NCBI GenBank assembly: GCA_036346395.1
Contig: CM070599.1
Coordinates: 34,711,232 to 34,775,231, forward strand
DNA length: 64,000 nucleotides
Direction: 5' to 3'
Source of the DNA: Hsuehochloa calcarea
Lineage: Eukaryota > Streptophyta > Magnoliopsida > Poales > Poaceae
Part shown: one piece after another, positions 44,094 through 56,000 of the stretch
Layout of the letters: every line of letters begins with the position of its first letter
How positions within the stretch are numbered: the first letter of the stretch is position 1
Made by a program: the position numbers and the translations under genes
The notes under the pieces: generated by a model
The model's input: the letters and a program-made list of their open reading frames with translations, nothing else
What the model was told of the DNA's origin: nothing
The model's database searches: none

Positions 44094-47000
44094 ATGGCTC
44101 CCCTCTCTGGCTCCGCTGCGACCAAATCCTTCCTCTTAAACCCCGCCGCCCTCACCACCCGCTGCCGCCTCCCCTCCCCGCTCGCCCGCCTCCCCGCCCC
44201 GGGTGGCCGCGCGTTCCGCGGCGCGTCGCTCCGCTGCTACGCCGCCGCCGCCGCGGTGGCCGACCAGCACCGCATCAAGGTCCAGAACCCCATCGTCGAG
44301 ATGGACGGTTTGTTGCCTCGTCGTTACACCTCTCCCTTTCCTCGCCATCCTGAGGGTATAGTGTGCGACTGACTTATGTGGTTTTCAGGTGACGAGATGA
44401 CGCGGGTCATATGGAAGATGATAAAGGATAAGGTGAGGAATTCTGCGTTTGCCTTTGTTTGTGTTGGGATTCGTAGCTAGTTTGATACTTGGGTGATGCG
44501 AGTTGTTGCGTGCAGCTCATCTTCCCTTACCTGGAGCTGGATGTCAAGTACTTCGACCTTGGGCTGCTCAACCGGGACGCCACCGATGACAATGTAACCG
44601 TCGAGAGTGCCGAGGCTACATTGAAGTAAGTAGATTTATTCCCTTGTCCCGTTCATGTTCACGGTCACGGTTGCGACCAATTCGATCGTAACCCTTCGTG
44701 TCAGTGACTTGATTGGCGTAGCATTTTGGATGAAGCATGTGCATAATGCAGTCGGCATTCCTATGTTAGATTTTGCCTTTTGGAGATGTCATTTGGTAGC
44801 TACAAGTGACGAGTATGGATACGAATTGATCACTCTCGATAGTTGCATGTGAAGTTTGCTCGCATCCATCTCATATTCCACGGAAATGGTTCACTCAAGG
44901 TCAAACCAGGCGCTCGATGAGATCCAATCATTGTACCTCTGCTGCTCTGCACGCTCAGAAGTCAAAGTTAGATGGCCTTACAGGCTTACACGCTCCCATT
45001 GTACTACGCTAAAGGCCTAAAACTGAACGTGACCTTAAAAGTGTTGGTATTCATGGTAGTAAAGGGCATCTAACTTGGTTGAGTTGAGAGTGTCCATGTA
45101 TACATTTTTCTCAGGATATCAATATTGCGCATGATAGCAAAGTCACATACTCTCATTTCAGATGATGGTGCCCCTTAACAGCAAGGTGCTGGATTTTGTG
45201 TTCTTTATTTCCTGTTTCATGTCTAACAATAGGTTCTAATGTTTCCTTTTCCTGATAATTTCCGTGAAGTATCTATGAAACTAGATCTTTAGTGCTCTGC
45301 ACCTTACTCAATGGTGGGCCTTCATTGTGTGATGGAAGAACTTATGACATGTAGCTTTCTGCCGCACTATTATTGTTAAAGCAGAATTGCATCACTCATT
45401 GCTAGTTTATACACCTGGTGTAAGTGGTGTTATCTAGCACCAATGCAAATACACAATCGCTGTAGATTTTGTTCATCAACTAAATGGTAAAACTGTTAAT
45501 TCTTCTACTGTGATGGTAAATCATAGTTTCATCTCAAAATTATACTTCACCTTTTGTACACCTCTCTTTGCATTTAATTGTTGCTCCAATTTTGGCTTTG
45601 AAGTTTTATTATTATGGCATTTTATTTGAAAAGTGGGTTTTTACATTCTTTCCTCATCTTCAGTGATCTCTTTTTTGTGCTCTCAACAGGTATAACGTTG
45701 CTGTTAAGTGTGCTACAATTACTCCTGGTAGAGTCCGTTAAACTTTTATTTCCCATGTTTGATTCTATTTTTTTGCCATTAAGGTGCATGCATTTCATGA
45801 CTCAATTTGGTACTTTTGTCTAGTGTTTATATTTTACTTTGTCAATGTTCCTTTTTAATGGGCATGCGCTTCTCACACATGCATATGCGTACCTAAGTGT
45901 AATTTTTTTACTCGTATTTCGGACATTAGTAGTCCTTTGTATTAATTTTCTTTCTTAATCAGCTTGCTTAGATGAGCTCAAAAGATTATTAGAATGTTGC
46001 TCACATGATTTGCATGCTAGTTTTTATGGTGCGGTAACAATCAGATGTGTTCTGTGTAAGCGACAATCTATTGACAAATGTACTCCATAAATTGCAAGAA
46101 GAAACAACATAAAAAAATAAATATGCCCCAGTTTTTAAATAATTATTTGGATTATCCAAGCTGTTAATAAGTCTTTCATCCACTCAAGGTTTCTGCCCTT
46201 TCTGTCAACTGTCATACCATAAATATCTGTCACCTTTTTTTGAACTATGTAATTGTACCTGAAAATAAATTGATGAGACCTATTGTTTTGGTTGCACTAG
46301 TTACATGAATTTGAACAAGTTTTTGTTGGATTCATATGTTTTCCTTCTTTCTATGTTTATATGCAGATGAAACAAGAGTCAAAGAGTTCAAACTCAAGTC
46401 AATGTGGAGGAGCCCTAATGGCACCATCAGGAATATTCTAAATGGTTTATTGTTCAACTCTTTGAGATGCCTTTAGTCTTTTAATTGTTAGAGATATATG
46501 TATCATTGTATTATTCCCCATTGTTATGAGGGGTTATTTGCATATTCACCTCCTGTACTTGTCTATATATACTGGCCCTTTAGCCCCCTGAGAATACAAG
46601 TTGCTATTCCTAACATGGTATCAGAGCCTATTAGGGTTACCTCTCCCGGACGCGCAACTCGTCCTCTGCCTTGCCTTAGCCGCCACGGCTTCCTCCCTTG
46701 CCATTGTCGCGGCTTCCCGTTCTTCTTCTTGCTTGCCATCTCGCGCTCGGACCGTCGTCACCGTGGCTCCCAGCGCCTCGAGCTCCGCATTGCTCTCTCG
46801 AGCCGTGCCGTCGTCACCAAGCGGTTCCGACGACAGCGGCATCATCTCCCCGACGCCTCCGAGCTCCGTCGATCTGATGCTGCTGCGATGCGAGAGCCCT
46901 TGCGCTGCCTCGTCATCGGCCACGCCCACCACCCGGACATTTGCTACCGATGATCCATTGTCGCCACACCTCCGCGCCCGACGCCTTGTTGCCGGTGATC

Positions 47001-50000
47001 CATTGTCGCCACGCCTCCGCGAGATCCGCCGGTTTCCTCTCGCGAGATCCGCCGGCTTAGTGCCGCCATTGAGCTGCGATCGCCGCCTCCGTGAACGCGC
47101 GGCACGTGAGGTTGTCGCTTAGTGCCGCGGAACTGCGATCGGCGCTGCGTGGGGCCGCCGCCTCTGTGGCGAGAACCCTAAGCGCGATCTTTGTGGTAGT
47201 GGGCTTTTAGCCGGCCGTGATTTTCTTGTTGGGCCGAAGAAAGAAAGAAAGGCCGATCGATTTTGGAGGAAAAAAAAAAAAAGCGTGGGTCTAGCTGTCG
47301 CGTTGTCGGTAGCGCTGTTAGACCGTTGCCTTGCCGAATCGGCCGCCGCCTACCAATGGGCACTATTTCCCTCTCTCGCTGCCCGGTGATCTTCGATGGC
47401 GTTAATTACACCGACCGTGTCTCGCATGCGCATCCACATGCGTGGTCTTCGTCTCTGGGCGTCCTCTGCGGCGATGTCACTGCCGGTGCCTTACTCTCCG
47501 GACGGAGCCTCGTCATTGCGCGCCGCCAGCGGTAAACAAAGGTCGCTAGTCTTGCTGATGAGAAGGCTGCCTCTGCCTACCAAAAGGCTCTGGATTCCTA
47601 AATGGATCGATTGACCGCATATACTCAGTGGTGCGGCAGCGGCCTTTCGGTGCTTCTTGTCTTCATCGCCGATGTCGACCTCGGTTCTCTTACGAGGTTG
47701 TGGGACTCCTTCTACCTTTGTCGGATGTGGACTCACCGTCGGCGCTCTGAACCCTCTGCAGATGCCCTCTACCTGTCCGTGGTTCGCTAGGAACACTCTC
47801 TTCGGCAGGGTGATGATACTGTTGACGCCTTCTACGCTCGAGTTACTGCATGCGGCGTTATTGGACTCTCTTCGCCTTCTTGTTTATCGCTCCGCTCGCC
47901 GTCTTTGCTGGTATGCGTCTTGACTGGAGTTTTAGCGTGTCTACGAGTTCCTTACTCGCCTTCGTCCTGAGTTCAAGCAGAGGTGTGCCCAGCTTCTTGC
48001 ACGTCACCCTCGTGTCACTCTTCTGGAGGCTCTTACCGAGATACGTGCAGAGGAGACTCGACTGAGTGGTGCTGGTCTGATGCCACGACCCTCCGTGCTT
48101 GCCGCTTGTCCACCTGCTACACCGACTGCTCCATGCTTTAGTACACTGCCTCCTCCAGCGTCTTCCACAAGTGGTTATGGCCGCCCTCCATCTGGCGGTG
48201 GTCGTCCTCGCCGCTTCTACTGCAACAAGGTCGACCACATTGAGTCCCAATGCTATAAGAAGCAGCGACATCTTTCACGCCATTCTTCTCCTAGCATTGG
48301 CACCGGTGCTTATACATCGACGTCTGCATTGACTCCTTCAGCAGTTTCTCTCACCGGCGGGAGATAGCCGGTTCGGCCTTTGCTTGCCGCTTGAGTTCTC
48401 CTCAGCGAGTTACGCTCATCGACTCTTGGGCAAGGAGAAACAACCTCCTACACAGTCAGGTACCTCCCCATGGATTCTTGATTCCGGAGCATCCTTTCAC
48501 ATTACTTCTGATTCTTCCACTTTGTCTTTCATTACACCTCTTGATTCCCCTGTCAGTGTTCTTACTGCTGATGGTACCTCTTTTTCTGTCTCTGGTCGAG
48601 GACCTCTTAGCAACTCATCCTTTCATGTTCCTTCTGTTGCTCATGTTCCTCGCCTAACTATCTGACTTCTTCTGCTTGGGCGATTCATGACCTTGGTGTC
48701 GGGTCATTCTTGACTCGACTCTTGTTGTGTTCGGGACCGCCACACGGGGCTCTGGTTGGTTCGGCCCTCGGCGCCTTGACTCACGGCGTTTACGGGAGTT
48801 TGGTAGCTTCACCTTCCTTCCGCTGCCACCGTCGCCGCCAGTCTCTCCGCTTCTGCCACTCCGTCTACCAGCTCTTTCCAGCAGTGGCATCACCGTCTTG
48901 GTCATCTGTGCGGATCTGGTTTGTCTTCTTTAGTTCGTCATTGTCTTCTGGGGTCTGTCTCAGGAGACGTGTCTTTAGATTGTCAGGGCTGTAAGTTAGG
49001 GAAACATATTCAGCTTCCCTATTCTCATAGTGAGTCAGTGTCTCAGCGACCATTTGATCTTATTCATTCAGATGTTTGGGGTCCGACTCCCTTCTTTTCG
49101 AAAGGGGGCCATCGATATTATATCATTTTTATAGATGACTTTTCTCTCCACACTTGGATACATTACATGTCTTCTCGTAGTGAGGCTTTGTCTATCTATA
49201 AACAATTTTCTACTATGGTTCGCACACAGTTTTCCACTCCTATTCGTGTCTTTCGTGCTGACTCTGCTGGCGAGTACCTCTCTCGTTACCTGCGCAGCTT
49301 TCTTCTTTGGCGAGAGGCCGTCGCTTCGATTCTCTTGTCCTGGTGCTCATGCTCAGAATGGTGTCGCTGAGCGCAAGCATCGTCACCTCCTTGAGACGGC
49401 TCGTACCCTGATGACTGCCGCCTCTATTTTACCTCACTTTTGGGCCGAGACCGTTTCCACTGCCACCTATCTCGTCAACATTCAGCCCTCTTCTACTCTT
49501 CAGGGTGAGATCCCTATTGAGCGTCCCCGTGGTCTTCTTCCAGACTACTCGCCTTAAATGCATTTGGTTGCGTTTGCTACGTTCTCCTCGCACTCGAGCG
49601 CGCACAAACCGACCGCTCGATCTGTTGAGTGTGTTTTTACGGGATCTGATCTGAGAGTACAAGGGCTATCGGTGCTGGGATCTTGTTGGTCGACGGATGC
49701 GGATTTCTCGGGATGTGACTTTCGACGAGTCTCGACCCTTCTACCCACGTCCTGCCTCTCCTTCGGTTTCCTCTGTGGAGTCCCTGTCTTTTTTTACTTT
49801 TCCAAATACACTCATCTCTGTCTTGCCCTCGTCCACCAGTCCCACTGAGTCTCCACATATACCTCCTGAGGCCTCTCCGCCGTTGTTGCCGCCTGCTTCG
49901 TCTCCTGCGGCTTCTCAGGCTCCTCCCACTCTCTTTTACACTTGTCAACCTCGTATTGAGGCTCTTCCAGATGAGTCATCTTCCCCTGATGATTCATCTT

Positions 50001-53000
50001 CTGATGTTCCATCTTCCCCTGATGGGTCATCATCTCCTCACTACGGTCTCCGCGATCGTCAGTCGATTCGGTCTCCTACCCGTTTTGGTTTTGCTAGTGC
50101 AGCTACCCATGAGCCTATCTCCTATCGGGATGCTGTTACTCACCCTGAGTGGCAACATGCCACGGCCGAGGAGATTGCTGCCCTCGAGCGTACTAGTACT
50201 TAGGATCTTGTTCATTTTCCATCTCACTCTCGTCCCATAACGTGTAAGTGGGTCTATAAGATTAAGACTCGCTCTGATGGCTCTCTTGAGTGCTATAAGG
50301 CGCGTCTTGTTGCTCGTGGCTTCCAGCAGGAGCATGGTCGTGACTACGATGAGACTTTTGTTCCCGTGGCCCACATGACCACTGTCCGCACTCTTCTTTC
50401 GGTGGCGTTTGCGTGAGGAGGTCTACATGCGTCCGCTACCTGGGTATTCTGTTCCTGAGGGCATGGTCTGTCGTCTTCGTCGCTCTCTCTATGGCCTTAA
50501 ACAAACCCCTCATACTTGGTTTGAGCGCTTCTCCTTGTGGTCACTGCTGCTGGCTTCTCAGCTAGTGATCATGATCCTGCCCTTTTTGTCCACACTTCGT
50601 CTCGTGGTCGGACTCTTCTTCTTCTATATGTTGATGATATGATCATCACCGGAGATGATTCTGAGTAATTGCCTTTGTCAAGGCTCATCTGAGTGAGCAG
50701 TTCTTTATATCGGATCTTGGTCCTCTTTGTTACTTCCTTGGGATTGAGATTATTTCCACTCCAGATGGTTTCTTTATGTCTCAAGAGAAGTATATTCAGG
50801 ATATTCTTGATCGCGCCTCTCTCATTGATCACCGTACTGTTGAGACTCTCATGGAGCTCGACGTTCATCTCTGGCCCTCTAATGGCGAGCCTCTTTCTGA
50901 TCCGACTCGCTATCGTCATCTTGTTGGGAGTCTTGTCTACCTTGCTGTTACTCGTCCGGATATCACTTATCCAGTCCACATTCTGAGTCAGTTCGTCTCT
51001 GCTCCTACTCAGGTCCACTACAGCCACCTTCTTCGAGTTCTGCGATACCTTCGTGGAACTATCTCTCGCCGTATCTTTTTCCCGCACTCCAGCTCGTTAC
51101 AGCTTCAGGCTTATTCGGATGCTACTTGGGCCAGCGATCCCTCTGATCGCTGGTCTATCTCTGCTTACTGTGTTTTTCTTGGTGGTTCTCTTATTGCCTG
51201 GAAGACGAAGAAACAGACTGCAGTATCTCGTTCGAGTGCAGAGGCTGAGTTACGAGCTATGGCTCTCTTGACAGCAGAGATTACTTGGCTACAGTGGTTA
51301 CTTGAGGATTTTGGTGTTTCTATCACTACACCAACTCCTCTCTTGCCAGACAGTACAAGTGCTATCAGTATTACTCGTGACCCTGTGAAGTATGAGCTCA
51401 CCAAGCATATTGGTATTGATTCTTCCTTCATGAGGTTTTGTGTGCATGATCAGGTGATTGCTCTTCAGTATGTGCCTTCCGAACTTCAGATAGCGGATTT
51501 CTTCACGAAGGGCCAGACTAGAGCACAACATGGCTTCTACCTCTCCAAACTCAGTGTTGTTGATCCACCATGAGTTTGAGGGGAGTGTTAGAGATATATG
51601 TATCATTGTATTATTCCCCATTGTTATGAGGGGTTATTTGCATATTCACCTCCTGTACTTGTCTATATATACTGGCCCTTTGGCCCCCTGAGAATACAAG
51701 TTGCTATTCCTAACATTAATTACTGTATGAAATAATCTGGAATTAAATTGACAGACAACCTGCACATGTTAGGTTTGCAGGATAGATTTGTAACTTCGGT
51801 TAAGGAAAGGCATGTCAGAATATGTAATATAGTATAACATTGGGCATTTTGGTTGACTTATTGATGTTTTGGCAATGTTACAAGCGACTATCGAACTTGA
51901 TTTGTTTCTGATATATCACACTAACTTTCTAAATGCGGAATATTATACGATATTTCCATAGGTTATCGCAATCGCAAGTAATTATAATATGGAAATTATT
52001 AATCATTTTTTAATACAGAACTAGTAATCATGAGAAACACATAATAATGTAACATACTGCAAGATTATATGAAATATTCTGGATCATGATAACTAATTCC
52101 GCCTTTCGACATTCGGCCACTGTGGCATGCAGGAACTGTTTTCCGCGAGCCCATCTTGTGTAGAAATATTCCACGGATTCTTCCTGGTAAAGAAATATTC
52201 GACAAGTTATAAAGTTGCCACTTGCCAGATTAAAGTATCTTTGTTTTATAGGTTGGAAGAAGCCCATTTGCATAGGAAGGCATGCATTTGGAGATCAGTA
52301 TCGAGCTACCGATACAATTATTGATGGTCCAGGAAAGCTTAAGATAGTTTTTGGTGAGCTCCATTTGACCGCTATTTATTTAACGTTCTATTAAGTGTAA
52401 AGCTGATGTTGTAATTTTGTTCATCTGTTCCTTTCTTTGGTACTGAAAATCAGTCCCTGATGGAGCTGCGCCGGTGGAGCTAAATGTTTATGATTTTAAG
52501 GGGCCTGGTGTGGCGTTATCAATGTATAATGTGGATGAGGTACAAATTAATAGAGTTCATTGCCCTCTTCTTCTCTTGAGTGCTATGCTAACCTCTGCTC
52601 TCTTTTTAGTCTATTAGGGCTTTTGCCGAGTCATCGATGGCAATGGCACTGTCCAAAAAATGTCCTCTCTATCTAAGCACGAAGAATACGATACTAAAAA
52701 AATACGATGGCAGGTATCTGGAATTGCCATTATTTGCAGTATGTTTTTATTCTGTATCAGTCATTATGCACTCTTTTGTTGCGATAATAACTACTAAGTA
52801 CCAACCAGGGGAAAAAATCCCGGCCGGTTACCGCCGGCAGTCTTAACGGTGGGGACGGGGAGAACCAATCTCGGCCAGTTTCTTTCCGGTTTAGCAAATT
52901 CAAATTTTAATTTTCAAAATTCGACTAGTTTTTAAGCAAATTCATGCGAATTTCATCCAGATTTTTTCTGGGAATTCCGGTAAGCCGGTAACCGTTACCG

Positions 53001-56000
53001 CCGGCCGACCGGGATTCCCTCCGGAAACGGTTTTTTGATCCTTGGTACCAACCCTGCTCTGATGCTTCTGTAAATGTATACATTTTGGCATTAGCTGACA
53101 AGTAGCCGAGGGCCTTCATTTCTGCGTTCTGAATTTCTGATGAGGCATTATTTGTAGTTAAAGTGATTATTCTAATCAAATGGAAAGAATGCAAAGCTAC
53201 CCTCTTAACATGCATCCTAAGTGTACACTGCTGCATGTTTCTCCTTACAATTTTCCCCTGAAGAAGTTGTTTAGGCTTAGGGACAAGGTTGTTTGGACAT
53301 GCAGATCTGTTTTCGTACAGTACGAGTGGCTTTTTTTTGGTTGCTCTGATGACCCTTTTAAAAGTATTATATTGCAGCTAATCATATTGTCATAGACCAG
53401 TCCAAACTTGACATGTGCAAATTTGAAATGATCATAGGTTCAAGGACATCTTTCAGGAGGTATATGAAGGGAAATGGAAGGACAAGTTTGAGGAAAACTC
53501 AATATGGTCTGTGCTAATTTATACCAGATTTTGATCACTAAAATCCTGCTTAAACTACAAACATTATTTACATGATCCATGCAGGTATGAGCACCGGTTG
53601 ATTGATGACATGGTGGCATATGCTGTGAAAAGTGACGGTGGATATGTCTGGGCGTGCAAAAACTATGATGGGGATGTTCAGAGTGACTTTCTTGCCCAAG
53701 GTTTGAATAGTTTTCTTCCTGATGTTGCAATGTACCACCATTATTGAGTTATAGCTTCCATAATACTGCATGGTGATATTAGGTAGTACGCTTCTTAGTA
53801 GTATTTTTTTTCTCCCTATTCATGTTTCTCAGTATGAAATTTTCTCCTGTTCATGTTTCTTACTTGATCTGTTTTTCTTAATGGCTGCTTGTTTCAGGTT
53901 TTGGTTCCCTGGGTTTGATGGCATCTGTTCTGGTACATCATGTCATTCCTTTTGCTCTCCTGTAGAATGCATTGTATTATATTTGATCGCTAATTAAGCA
54001 GGTTCTCTTCTACAGTTCTCTTCTGATGGGAAAACATTAGAGGCTGAGGCTGCTCATGGGACTGTCACTAGACATTTCAGGCTACATCAGAAGGGACAGG
54101 AGACAAGTACCAATAGCATTGCTTCTATATTTGCTTGGACTCGTGGACTAGAACATAGGTAATCACAATAGTTGGTGTAGATAATTAATTTTACACATTA
54201 ATAAATTATAAGACCTGTTAAAATCTTCTCCCCTTTTCTTTTGTTCATAATCAATCCAAAGAGTTACATACTTTCGTACCTGCTTATGTAATACCTGGCT
54301 CTTTCTCTGTTTAGAGCAAAGCTGGATAACAATGATAGGCTGCTGGACTTCACACAGAAGCTTGAATCTGCATGTGTTGAAACAGTTGAATCTGGGAAAA
54401 TGACAAAGGATCTCGCACTTCTTATCCATGGCCCCAAGTAAGCTGATTTATGTATATGTGTTCAGTTTTTTAATGGTAATTCAGAAACTTTGGCGATATC
54501 ATTTCTTGGAAACTCATTGATCTGGAAGCACAGGGATATTATCAGAGTCAGAAATAGACATTATCTCACAGTGACAATAATAGTCAGCTAAAATGATTGT
54601 AGCTTTTTGTATTGATGATATTTAGAGACTAAGGTAAACATCAAATTATTTGTTGTTGCAAAGGCATTATCTGATCACATATTTTTATTAGGAAGGATTG
54701 GAAATTTCAAGTGCTTGTTCTTCAGCATGATTTTTTAGACCAAAATCTTCTGCATAATAACACTTTAACTAGCTCACGGGATTCTATTAACATGGTAGTT
54801 AAAAGCAAAAATTGTGGCCAAGTGCTTAAAGATGCCCAATTCTGAATTTGCAAGCAACAGAGATGAGAATAATGATTCATTATTGCTCCCCTGTTCCATA
54901 TAACTACTGATCCATCTCCGGCTCTCCGCCAGTGGTTCCTGAAGTTTGGAGTAGCATTATGTTTTATTCTAGTTAGTCCATGGATGAAGGGACGCAATCC
55001 TCCTTGATGTAGCTAATAGATATCCATGGTATTGATGACACCATTCCCTCCTATGAGAAAAAGAGAGATTATGCCATTTCCTAGGATCCTACTATTTTCT
55101 TGACGTAGAAGCTGAGCCTTTTCATTGCTTGATTTTAGTTTTATTCGCTGCATCCTTGTCTTTCTGATCCGTGCATTGTTAGAACTTGCCCAAGATCAAA
55201 CATTAGAACGCAAGGATTTTTGCCGGACGACAGAACGCCGGGTTTTTTTTCTGTATTTACAACCCACTCAGAACACACAGCTTACATGCGTTTTTATTTA
55301 GCACCTGAGCAACTAACTCATGCGGCCTTCGCGCGCACGTCCGCACGAGACTCTCGTGATCCAGCATCAGTGCAACGTGAGCCACTCCCTCACGCGTATG
55401 AATCGGTCGCCGCAACTAACGCCCGCGAATCGCCGCCTGACGCGGCGCCTCGGCGAGCGGCGGCACGCCACACGCGCGCACTCAACGCACTCAACGCGCA
55501 GAAGCTTGGCGTGGTTTATTCCAACAATCACCCCCTAAACCACGACATCACCATGCGCGCCGACTCACAGCAGGCATGGCTCCTCGCCGGCGTCCGCGAG
55601 GAGGGCCCTCTCCTTCTTCGGCTCCCGGCAGTCCCTGGCGAGGTGGCCACGAACGCTGCAGTTGAAGCACTTCCCTCGGTTGCGGCGCTCCGAACGCCTG
55701 CTGGTCCCCGAGCACGTGCTACTGCCGCCGTCGTCGTCGACGTGGCTGCCACTGCCCTTGTCGCCGCCGTCTCCGCGCCGTGCATTTCCGTCGTGCCTGC
55801 GTCGGCGAGCTTCCCATTGCTCCTCAGTGAGCAGCAGACGCCCAGCACCCCCCATCTCCTCATCAACGTCGCGAGGCTCCTCCGCCACACGCAGCCGTCC
55901 GACAAGCTCCTCCACGGACATGGTGTTGAGGTCCAAAAGCATCTCGATCGCCACCGCGACCTGCTTCATCTTCTCCGGTACCACGCGCAGGATCTTCTTC

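Larger units (their letters stand above)
46486..51715 (+). mobile_element. Ty1/copia retrotransposon in intron 5 of ICDH
   Basis: A 5.23-kb element with 130-bp LTRs (46486-46615, 51586-51715) differing at a single visible base, and a perfect TSD TTAAT (46481-46485, 51716-51720). The primer site TGGTATCAGAGCC starts at 46617; the purine tract TTTGAGGGGAG precedes the 3' LTR. Domains appear in copia order (gag, protease, integrase, RT, RNase H). The coding frame is broken by many shifts and stops, so this copy cannot move by itself. It lies in the same direction as the host gene. Confidence 0.93.

Noticed and set aside
46601..47122. 173-codon ORF at the start of the copia element
   Set aside because: Begins in the LTR/primer site and is out of frame with the gag match; the GC-rich leader gives chance ORFs.
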